From positions 1 to 6,174 of the forward strand of contig CANFOR010000167.1 in the NCBI GenBank assembly GCA_947448675.1: a stretch of 6,174 nt of DNA. Reading direction: 5' to 3'. Position numbers and translations under genes: made by a program. Below the pieces are notes generated by a model. That model did not search any database, was not told where the DNA came from, and saw only the letters and a program-made list of their open reading frames with translations. Shown here one piece after another: positions 1 to 5,794 of this stretch (the stretch's first letter is position 1; each line of letters starts with the position of its first letter). The DNA is from Betaproteobacteria bacterium (GTDB lineage: Bacteria > Pseudomonadota > Gammaproteobacteria > Burkholderiales > Burkholderiaceae_C).

Positions 1-5
1 ATGTT

Positions 6-35
6 TGGCCCACCCTTGAGGTGGGCCATTTTTTT
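6..35 (+). terminator. Rho-independent terminator of an upstream gene
   Basis: A perfect 9-bp GC-rich stem (TGGCCCACC at 6-14 pairing with GGTGGGCCA at 20-28) closes a 5-base loop (CTTGA) and is followed directly by seven T residues (29-35). This is the classic intrinsic terminator form for transcription running left to right. The other strand has no T-tract after the stem, so it should not work well in reverse. It most likely ends a gene lying just outside the window and insulates the sugar-acid operon from it. Confidence 0.88.
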
Positions 36-79
36 GGGCGCTCGCCTTTTGCTGTGCACGTCTCGCGAATTCTAGGGTT

Positions 80-88
80 TGCTACGAT
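80..88 (+). promoter_or_regulatory. Possible extended -10 promoter for the dehydratase operon
   Basis: TGCTACGAT at 80-88 fits the extended -10 pattern TGnTATAAT, with the hexamer TACGAT matching 4 of 6 positions. No good -35 hexamer lies 16-18 bases upstream. Transcription would begin near 95, giving a leader of about 50 bases before the ATG at 147. It lies between the terminator and the first gene, where a promoter is expected, but the match is weak and no convincing operator was found around it. Confidence 0.28.
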
Positions 89-146
89 GGCGCATGCACC
101 CAATTGAACTAAGCTCGGGCTGTACTTCTCGCCCGCTTTCCACCCC

Positions 147-1889
147 ATGCCCGCCCCATTAAAAACACTCGCAGACTTGCGCAGCCGCCGCTGGTTTGCC
201 GACGCTGGCATGCGCGGCTTTGCGCACCGCCAACGCATGCAGCAACAGGGCTGGCGGCGCGAAGACGTGATGAACAAACCCATGGTGGCCATCATCAACA
301 CCTGGAGCGATCTGTCGCCCTGCCACGCGCATTTGCGCGAGCGCGCCGAGAGCGTGAAAAAAGGCATCCTCATGGCGGGGGGCTACCCCCTCGAATTGCC
401 CGCCATGAGCCTAGGCGAGGTGATGGTCAAACCCACCACCATGCTCTACCGCAACTTCTTGGCCATGGAAGTCGAAGAGCTGCTGCGCAGCCTGCCCTGC
501 GACGGCGTGGTGCTACTGGCGGGCTGCGACAAAACCACGCCCGGCACCGTCATGGGGGCCATCAGCATGGACATCCCCACGCTCTTCTGCCCCGCAGGCC
601 CGATGCTCAACGACCGCCATGTGCAAGGCGGCGTCACGCGCAGCATTGGCGCGGGCACACACACCCGCATGTTTTGGGACGAGCACCAAGCAGGCAAACT
701 AACTGCTACTGAATTAATAGCGCTAGAAGCACGTATGACGCGCGCTCCGGGCACATGCAACACCATGGGTACGGCGTCCACCATGACCGCCATGGTCGAA
801 GCATTAGGCCTGTGCCTGCCCGGTGCCAGCAGCATTCCGGCCATGGACTCGGCCCATACCCGCATGGCCACCGATTGCGGCGAACGCATTGTCGGCATGG
901 TCTGGGAAGACCTCAAGCCCTCGCGCTTGCTGACGCGCGGCTCCTTTCTCAACGCGCTGGCGGTGCAAATGGCCTTGGGTGGCTCGACCAATGCCGCCGT
1001 GCACATCATTGCCATGGCGGGGCGCGCAGGCATTGCACTCACACTGGCCGACCTCGACGCCATGGGCCGCCGCGTGCCGGTGCTGGCCAACCTCTTCCCC
1101 AGCGGCGACCGCTTGATGGAAGATTTTTACTACGCCGGTGGCTTGCCCGCCCTCATGAAAACCATCGAGGCCGAGCTAGACGGCTATGCGCTCACCGTGA
1201 CGGGCCAAACTGTACACAGCAATTTGCAAACTGCCACGGTGCACGACGAAGCCGTGATCCGCCCACTCGCCAACCCCGTCAGCAGCGCAGGTGCACTGGC
1301 CGTGCTCTATGGCAACCTGGCGCCGCAGGGCGCAGTCATCAAACCCAGCGCGGCCAACCCGCAGCTGCTGGCGCACAAAGGCAAGGCCCTGGTTTTTGAC
1401 AACCAACCCGACATGCTGCTCGCCATGCAAGACCCATTGCTGGACTGCGACGCAAACACCGTGCTGGTGCTGCGCAACGCGGGCCCGGTCGGTGCGCCTG
1501 GCATGCCGGAGTGGGGCAATTTGCCTATTCCTAAAAAGCTGCTCCAAGCGGGCGTGCGCGACATGCTGCGCCTGTCAGACGCGCGCATGAGCGGCACGCA
1601 CTACGGCACCTGCGTGCTGCACATTGCACCCGAGTCTGCCGTGGGCGGGCCGCTAGCCCTGGTGCAAACTGGCGACGAGATCGAACTCAACGTCGCCCAG
1701 CGCAGCCTGCACCTGCATGTGAGCGAGGCCGAGCTGGCGCGCCGCAAAGCGCGGTGGACGGCGCCAGCCCAGCCCTACCAACGCGGCTTTACTAAACTCT
1801 ATCAACAGCATGTCACCCAAGCCCACGAGGGCTGCGATTTCGATTTTTTAGAAGGCAATGCACCTTCGCCGGAACCCGCTATTTTTTAA
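147..1889 (+). CDS. IlvD/Edd-family sugar-acid dehydratase, L-arabonate dehydratase type
   Basis: This 580-residue enzyme is predicted to remove water from a C5/C6 aldonate, giving a 2-keto-3-deoxy acid in the cytoplasm. It has the full set of family residues: Fe-S cluster cysteines C59 (NTWSDLSPCH), C127 (GCDKTTPG) and C204 (GTCNTMGTAS); Mg-site residues E91, D128, K129 (carbamylated in characterised relatives) and E455; and the catalytic serine S482 in SDARMSGT. The Glu at 91, the NTWSD block and SDARMSGT resemble Rhizobium L-arabinonate dehydratase (recalled) more than Caulobacter XylD or the valine/isoleucine enzyme. That relative also accepts D-galactonate and D-fuconate, so the substrate is not fixed. 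The start fits because alignment to relatives begins near residue 10. The leader is pyrimidine-rich and lacks a Shine-Dalgarno sequence. An AT-rich stretch covers codons 187-192. The aldolase gene follows after 21 bases, presumably in the same operon. Confidence 0.9.
   Translation: MPAPLKTLADLRSRRWFADAGMRGFAHRQRMQQQGWRREDVMNKPMVAIINTWSDLSPCHAHLRERAESVKKGILMAGGYPLELPAMSLGEVMVKPTTMLYRNFLAMEVEELLRSLPCDGVVLLAGCDKTTPGTVMGAISMDIPTLFCPAGPMLNDRHVQGGVTRSIGAGTHTRMFWDEHQAGKLTATELIALEARMTRAPGTCNTMGTASTMTAMVEALGLCLPGASSIPAMDSAHTRMATDCGERIVGMVWEDLKPSRLLTRGSFLNALAVQMALGGSTNAAVHIIAMAGRAGIALTLADLDAMGRRVPVLANLFPSGDRLMEDFYYAGGLPALMKTIEAELDGYALTVTGQTVHSNLQTATVHDEAVIRPLANPVSSAGALAVLYGNLAPQGAVIKPSAANPQLLAHKGKALVFDNQPDMLLAMQDPLLDCDANTVLVLRNAGPVGAPGMPEWGNLPIPKKLLQAGVRDMLRLSDARMSGTHYGTCVLHIAPESAVGGPLALVQTGDEIELNVAQRSLHLHVSEAELARRKARWTAPAQPYQRGFTKLYQQHVTQAHEGCDFDFLEGNAPSPEPAIF
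705..721. repeat. AT-rich palindrome-like island inside the dehydratase gene (copy A)
   Basis: GCTACTGAATTAATAGC forms an imperfect palindrome inside an otherwise GC-rich gene and brings adjacent rare-looking TTA and ATA codons, with CTA just after (residues 187-193). Its sequence matches the reverse complement of 4692-4708 at 15 of 17 positions. From recollection, Comamonadaceae genomes carry many dispersed elements of this style (GCTA ... TAGC/GCTAGCGC); this may be a copy or a degraded one. The reading frame is uninterrupted, and the protein here still aligns with relatives without an obvious gap. Confidence 0.35.
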
Positions 1890-1910
1890 GTTTGCATCGA
1901 AGCACACCCT

Positions 1911-2708
1911 ATGAACAACCCTTTCAAAACCCTGCTCGCCCGCACCGACCTTCCCGGCGGCTACCCCGTAGGCACCTGGATCATGTCGGCCTCGCACCTG
2001 GTAGCCGAGGGCGTAGGCTGCGCCGGTTTTGACTGGGGCGTGGTCGACATGGAACACACCCCACTCGACCTGCAAGACCTGATCCACATGCTGCAGGCCA
2101 TTGCCGGCACGCCCATGCTGCCGATTACCCGCGTGCCTTGGAACGATACCGTCATGGTCAAGCGCGTGCTCGACGCGGGCGCGCAGTCGCTGATGTTCCC
2201 CTTCATTCAAAACGCTGACGAAGCGCGCAAAGCGGTGGCCGCCGCCAAGTACCCGCCCCAGGGCGTGCGCGGCATGGCGGCCATGAGCCGCGGCTCACGC
2301 TTTGGCACCGTGAAAGACTACTTCAAAGTCGCCAACGACGCAGTCAGCGTGATTGTGCAAATTGAAACCCCCGAAGCCATGGCCCGGGTGGAAGAAATCG
2401 CCAGCGTGCCGGGTGTGGACTCGCTCTTCTTTGGCCCCGGCGATTTAAGCGGGGCCATGGGCCATGTGGGCAACTTGCTGCACGACGACGTAGTGCAACT
2501 CATGGCCGATGGTGTGCGCCGTTGCCATGCGGTGGGCAAGCCCGTGGGCACCGTGGGCGGCACGCCCGAGGCCGTGGCCATCTACCGCGCTAGCGGTTTT
2601 GACTACATCGGCTGCGCCTCCGATCTCGGCTTGTTGATGCGCAATTGCGCGGCCGTGCTCTCGACCGTTCGTGCGCAAAACATCGCCATCCACAGCCAGG
2701 GCTACTAA
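1911..2708 (+). CDS. HpcH/HpaI-family class II aldolase for a 2-keto-3-deoxy sugar acid
   Basis: This 265-residue, metal-dependent aldolase probably splits the dehydratase product into pyruvate and an aldehyde: glycolaldehyde from a pentose-derived acid, or another aldehyde from a longer one. Family landmarks are visible: D46, E48 and catalytic-type H49 in WGVVDMEHTPLD; R74 in ITRVPW, which binds the pyruvate carboxylate in HpaI; YPPQGVRG at 115-121; metal ligands E152 (VQIETPEA) and D178 (FFGPGDLSG). Length is normal for HpaI/GarL/YfaU-type enzymes (about 255-270). GAAG at 1899-1902, eight bases before the ATG, is a modest ribosome binding site. It follows the dehydratase by 21 bases, and only one base separates its stop from the next start. 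The exact acid used cannot be read from sequence; CitE or malyl-CoA lyase activity is unlikely given the sugar-acid context. Confidence 0.86.
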   Translation: MNNPFKTLLARTDLPGGYPVGTWIMSASHLVAEGVGCAGFDWGVVDMEHTPLDLQDLIHMLQAIAGTPMLPITRVPWNDTVMVKRVLDAGAQSLMFPFIQNADEARKAVAAAKYPPQGVRGMAAMSRGSRFGTVKDYFKVANDAVSVIVQIETPEAMARVEEIASVPGVDSLFFGPGDLSGAMGHVGNLLHDDVVQLMADGVRRCHAVGKPVGTVGGTPEAVAIYRASGFDYIGCASDLGLLMRNCAAVLSTVRAQNIAIHSQGY

Positions 2709-2709
2709 C

Positions 2710-3852
2710 ATGGCCGCTGCCTTGCAAAAAATTCGCTACGGCATCATCGGCTGCGGCAGCATGGGTCGCGAGCATATTTTGAACATCATGGCCATGGACG
2801 CTTGCGTGGTCACGGCCTTGGCCGACACCCACGCCGAGAGCCGCAGCGCGGCAGCCGCCTTGCTAGCGGGCGCGGCCACCCAGCCCCAGGTGTTTGAGCA
2901 CAGCCAAGACTTGCTCGAAAGTGGCCTGTGCGACGCGGTAGTGATTGCTACGCCCAACTTCACCCACGCCGAGTTGATGCGCCAAGCCCTGCCCAGCGGC
3001 CTGCATGTGCTGATTGAGAAACCCTTGTGCACCACCGTGGCCGACTGCCACGAGCTGGTGCAACGCGAAAAAGCCCTACTGACCCAGGGCCGAAGCGCTA
3101 TCGTTTGGGTAGCACAAGAGTACCGTTACATGCCCCCTGTGGCCGAGATGATCCGCCTGGCCCACGCGGGCGGCGTGGGCCGCTTGCACCAAGTGGCCAT
3201 CCGCGAACACCGCGAGCCCTTCTACCCCAAGGTGGCCGACTGGAATCGCTTTAATGCCAACACTGGCGGCACCTTGGTCGAGAAGTGCTGCCACTACTTC
3301 AACCTGATGGAATTCATTTTGCAAGAGCAGGCGGTGCGCGTGTTTGCCTCAGGCGGTCAGCGCGTCAACCATCTCGATGAGAAGTACGCGGGTAAAACAC
3401 CCGACATTCTCGACAGCGCTTACGTCATCGTCGAATACCCCAGCGGCGCGCGCGCCAGCCTCGACCTGTGCATGTTCGCCGAGAACTCCACCGACAACGA
3501 ACAGATCGTCATCGTCGGTGACGAAGGCAAACTCGAATCGCTCATACCCTCCTTGGTGCTGCGCCACGGCAGGCGCGAAGACTGGGGCACACGCAAGGTC
3601 TGGGGCGAGCCCTCGGGCAGCGGGCGCGGCGTGGCCACGCGCCGCGTGTGGGACACCAATATCCGCTACGCAGGCCAGCACTTTGGCGCCTCTTTCATCG
3701 AGCACCAGCGCTTTGCAGCAGCCATTCGCAAGGGCACCGGCCCCGAGGTCAGCTTGGCAGAAGGCTTGCGCTGTGTGGCCGTGGGCTTGGCCGCGCACCG
3801 CAGCATCGACACCGGCCTGCCGGTCTTGCTGGCCGATGTGCTGCCCACTTGA
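2710..3852 (+). CDS. Gfo/Idh/MocA-family NAD(P)-dependent oxidoreductase
   Basis: This 380-residue dehydrogenase is predicted to oxidise or reduce a sugar, inositol-like compound or sugar lactone. The N-terminal Rossmann fold has GIIGCGSMG (11-19), with the acidic D39 of ALADTH at the end of the second strand, which favours NAD. VVIATPNFTH (77-86) and EKP with catalytic-type K104 follow. The C-terminal domain carries GGTLVEKCCHYFN (186-198), with H195 the likely catalytic histidine; it departs from the common GGxLxDxGxHxxD. I recall an EKCCH subfamily of this superfamily, so it is probably not damage. The start is the ATG at 2710: AGGG at 2698-2701 lies 8 bases before it, and the conserved fold begins at residue 8. 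A GTG at 2671 would only add 13 residues overlapping the aldolase. It may be a second sugar 1-dehydrogenase (some L-arabinose 1-dehydrogenases are in this family) or act on another sugar feeding the same pathway. Confidence 0.85.
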   Translation: MAAALQKIRYGIIGCGSMGREHILNIMAMDACVVTALADTHAESRSAAAALLAGAATQPQVFEHSQDLLESGLCDAVVIATPNFTHAELMRQALPSGLHVLIEKPLCTTVADCHELVQREKALLTQGRSAIVWVAQEYRYMPPVAEMIRLAHAGGVGRLHQVAIREHREPFYPKVADWNRFNANTGGTLVEKCCHYFNLMEFILQEQAVRVFASGGQRVNHLDEKYAGKTPDILDSAYVIVEYPSGARASLDLCMFAENSTDNEQIVIVGDEGKLESLIPSLVLRHGRREDWGTRKVWGEPSGSGRGVATRRVWDTNIRYAGQHFGASFIEHQRFAAAIRKGTGPEVSLAEGLRCVAVGLAAHRSIDTGLPVLLADVLPT

Positions 3853-3866
3853 ATTGCCTGCCTGTA

Positions 3867-3895
3867 TTGCCCATTTGAGTTGCTCGTTTTTTAAT
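3867..3895 (+). promoter_or_regulatory. Candidate sigma70 promoter for the epimerase-lactonase-SDR genes
   Basis: TTGCCC (3867-3872, 4 of 6 to TTGACA) and TTTAAT (3890-3895, 5 of 6 to TATAAT) are separated by exactly 17 bases inside the 92-base gap between the Gfo/Idh/MocA gene and the epimerase gene. Transcription would start near 3902, about 43 bases before the ATG. A small inverted repeat, AATAG-CACA-CTATT (3893-3906), overlaps the -10 and predicted start; it could be an operator half-site pair or chance. No intrinsic terminator lies in the gap, so read-through from the upstream genes also seems likely and this promoter would be internal. Confidence 0.42.
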
Positions 3896-3944
3896 AGCAC
3901 ACTATTCAACCACCACCTGCCTCAACATACCGAAGCCAAGCCCC

Positions 3945-4865
3945 ATGACCAGCATAGAACTCAGCAGCGGCGCGATGCGCGCCAACCTGCGCCCCGACTT
4001 GGGCGGCTCCATCGAAGGCCTGTGGCTGGGCGCTGTGCCCGTGCTGCGCTCCTGCCCTGCGGGCGAGCTGCGCTCGGTGCGCCAATCGGCCAGCTACCCC
4101 TTGGTGCCGTTTTCCAACCGCATTGCCCAGGCCAAATTGGTGTGGAACGGCACCAGCCACCCCTTGGTGCAAAACTTTCCGGGCGAAGCCCATTCCATCC
4201 ACGGCGTAGGTTGGTTGCGCGAGTGGGCCCTGCTCGACGGCGGTGCCGACTGGGCCTTGCTCAGCCTAGAGCACAAGGCCGACGCTGCCTGGCCCTTTGC
4301 CTTTGACGCCTCGCAGGTATTCAAACTCACCGGCAATGCTTTAGAGATGACCCTGTCCATCACCAACCAGTCGGCGCAGGCAGCGCCAGTGGGCCTGGGC
4401 TGGCACCCGTATTTTGTGAAACGCGCCGGCAGCCATATTGCCTTTGCTGCTGCGGGCCGCTGGGAGATGGGGGCTGACAAACTGCCCACCGAACACCGTG
4501 GCTCGCCGGGCCTCAACACAGATTGCGCCACGCTCGACATCGACCACTGTTTTGACGGCTGGAGCGGCAGCGTGCAATTGCACGACGCGTTGCTGCGCAC
4601 CCACATCACATCGAGCACCAACAAGCTGGTGGTTTTTACCAATGCGCAGCAAGACTGCATCGCCATTGAACCCGTGAGCCACGTCAATAACGCTATAAAT
4701 TTAGTAGCTGCCAACGCAGCATTGGCGAGCCTTAGCGGGCCATTTGGCGGGCAATTCAACGAACTAGCCAATGCACATGGCAGCGAACAATTGGGCATCA
4801 AAATTTTGCAACCCGGAGAGTCGTGGACGCAGTCCATGCGCATCCAAACTGAAAGCAGTTTATGA
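3945..4865 (+). CDS. Aldose 1-epimerase (galactose mutarotase family, YphB-like)
   Basis: This 306-residue cytoplasmic enzyme should interconvert alpha and beta anomers of the sugar, supplying the form taken by the 1-dehydrogenase. Key family residues are present: PLVPFSNRI (52-60) with the sugar-binding N58-R59, HGVGW with H86, the catalytic acid H154 in LGWHPYF, D204 in HCFDGW, and the catalytic base E242 in IEPVSHVNN. The size and the spacing between H86 and E242 fit the shorter bacterial subgroup rather than the roughly 340-residue GalM. No Shine-Dalgarno sequence precedes the ATG. The stop overlaps the lactonase start in an ATGA arrangement (4862-4865), implying translational coupling. 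An AT-rich island covers codons 250-255. Sugar specificity cannot be read off; the neighbours imply an oxidisable pentose or hexose. Confidence 0.88.
   Translation: MTSIELSSGAMRANLRPDLGGSIEGLWLGAVPVLRSCPAGELRSVRQSASYPLVPFSNRIAQAKLVWNGTSHPLVQNFPGEAHSIHGVGWLREWALLDGGADWALLSLEHKADAAWPFAFDASQVFKLTGNALEMTLSITNQSAQAAPVGLGWHPYFVKRAGSHIAFAAAGRWEMGADKLPTEHRGSPGLNTDCATLDIDHCFDGWSGSVQLHDALLRTHITSSTNKLVVFTNAQQDCIAIEPVSHVNNAINLVAANAALASLSGPFGGQFNELANAHGSEQLGIKILQPGESWTQSMRIQTESSL
4692..4708. repeat. AT-rich palindrome-like island inside the epimerase gene (copy B)
   Basis: GCTATAAATTTAGTAGC lies within the conserved VSHVNNAIN region and brings in clustered ATA, TTA and GTA codons. Its reverse complement matches 705-721 at 15 of 17 positions, so the two copies lie in opposite orientation about 4 kb apart. 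The core TAAATTTA is self-complementary. As with copy A, it may be a member of a genome-wide dispersed motif, but two copies in 6 kb are not proof. Confidence 0.33.
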
Positions 4866-5785
4866 ACTGGCAGACCCTGCCCGGCAGCCGCAGCGGCTTG
4901 GGCGAATCACCTTTTTGGCACCCACTCGAAGCCATGCTCTATTGGGTCGATATTCCGGGTATGAAAATCTTGCGCAGCAATGTCTTCATGGGCACTGTCG
5001 AAGTGTGGCAACTGGCGCAAGAGCCCGGCTGCATTGCGCCCGCGCTCAAGGGCGGCTTGGTGCTGGCGCTGCGCGACGGCATCTACCGCGCGCCCCAGTG
5101 GGGCGGTGCACTCACCCAGATTGAACCGGCCACGCACGACACCGCCACCACCCGTTTTAACGACGGCAAGTGCGACAGCCGTGGCCGCCTCTGGGCTGGC
5201 ACCATGTACGAGCCGCGCACCGCCTATTTGGCCGAGCTGCTCTGCTTAGACCGCCGCCCCGGCCAAACGCCCAGCTATGTGCGCAAGCTTGACCAAGGCA
5301 CGATTGCCAACGGCCTAGCCTGGTCGCCCGACGAGCGCACCATGTACTGGGCCAACACCACCGATGGCCTGATTTGGGCCTGGGACTATGAGAGCCACAG
5401 CGGCGCGCTGAGCAACCGCCGCGTGTTCCAACACCTACCGCCCAAGCCGGCCGACTGGACCTATGGCACGCCCAGCGCCGCCGCCTACGGTGGCCGCCCC
5501 GACGGCTGCGCGGTTGACGTGGAAGGCAACTACTACAGCGCCATGTACGAGGGCAAGCGCATCGTCAAATACGCGCCCGACGGCCGCCAGATGGCCGTCA
5601 TCGCCACCCCGGCGCAATGCCCGACCATGCCCTGCTTTGGCGGCGACGACATGCAAACCCTGTACGTCACCACCGCCTGCAAAGACCGTGGCGCAGCCGA
5701 ACTCGCTGACCAGCCCGACGCCGGTTGTGTGTTCTCCATGCGCGTAGACGTGCCGGGCCTGCCAGTGAATTTTTACGAAGACTAA
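4862..5785 (+). CDS. SMP-30/gluconolactonase/LRE-family sugar lactonase
   Basis: This 307-residue six-bladed beta-propeller enzyme is predicted to hydrolyse the aldonolactone made by the 1-dehydrogenase to the open aldonate. The metal ligands can be assigned: E15 in LGESPFW, N150 in IANGLAWSPD and D214 in GRPDGCAVD. The substrate-site stretch TRFNDGKCDSRGRLWAGTM-like (97-115, with R98, N100 and D101) is intact. Between blades there is a longer segment (about 190-211, PPKPADWTYGTPSAAAYGG) than in the animal SMP-30 recalled for comparison. There is no signal peptide, so it is cytoplasmic, like the arabinolactonase and xylonolactonase of other oxidative pathways. The start overlaps the epimerase stop; GAAAG at 4851-4855 is a modest ribosome binding site. 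The SDR gene begins 9 bases after the stop. Confidence 0.9.
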   Translation: MNWQTLPGSRSGLGESPFWHPLEAMLYWVDIPGMKILRSNVFMGTVEVWQLAQEPGCIAPALKGGLVLALRDGIYRAPQWGGALTQIEPATHDTATTRFNDGKCDSRGRLWAGTMYEPRTAYLAELLCLDRRPGQTPSYVRKLDQGTIANGLAWSPDERTMYWANTTDGLIWAWDYESHSGALSNRRVFQHLPPKPADWTYGTPSAAAYGGRPDGCAVDVEGNYYSAMYEGKRIVKYAPDGRQMAVIATPAQCPTMPCFGGDDMQTLYVTTACKDRGAAELADQPDAGCVFSMRVDVPGLPVNFYED

Positions 5786-5794
5786 AGCGCTGGC

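Noticed and set aside
1..146. RNA gene, riboswitch or clear regulator operator upstream of the first gene
   Set aside because: Apart from the terminator, only short restriction-site-like palindromes (GTGCAC, GAATTC, CAATTG) are seen, with no extended dyad or conserved RNA fold recognised.
446..1090. 214-codon open frame on the minus strand inside the dehydratase gene
   Set aside because: It lies wholly opposite a well-motifed gene, shows low-complexity Ser/Met/Ala-rich composition and no family motif; high GC content readily leaves such frames open.
1851..1887. Hairpin plus T-run at the end of the dehydratase gene as a terminator
   Set aside because: The stem GAAGG/CCTTC is only 5 bp with a 7-base loop, the T-run lies more than 10 bases away, and the aldolase starts 24 bases later.
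147..1889. Dihydroxy-acid dehydratase IlvD of valine/isoleucine synthesis or phosphogluconate dehydratase Edd
   Set aside because: The Mg-site residue 91 is Glu, the NTWSD and SDARMSGT blocks are of the arabonate type, and the neighbours are sugar-oxidation genes.
2671..2709. Upstream GTG start for the Gfo/Idh/MocA gene
   Set aside because: It would overlap the aldolase by 38 bases and add a 13-residue unconserved stretch, while the ATG at 2710 has an AGGG site at good spacing and begins just before the Rossmann fold.
3853..3906. Intrinsic terminator in the gap after the oxidoreductase gene
   Set aside because: The T-run at 3887-3892 has no GC-rich stem before it, and AATAG-CACA-CTATT after it is too weak and lacks a following T-tract.
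3344..4306. 320-codon + strand frame bridging the oxidoreductase and epimerase genes
   Set aside because: It is an alternative frame through two real genes and the gap, with Arg/Ala/Pro/Ser-rich low-complexity sequence and no domain.
4094..4843. 249-codon open frame on the minus strand inside the epimerase gene
   Set aside because: Entirely antisense to a gene with intact catalytic residues; no recognisable domain.
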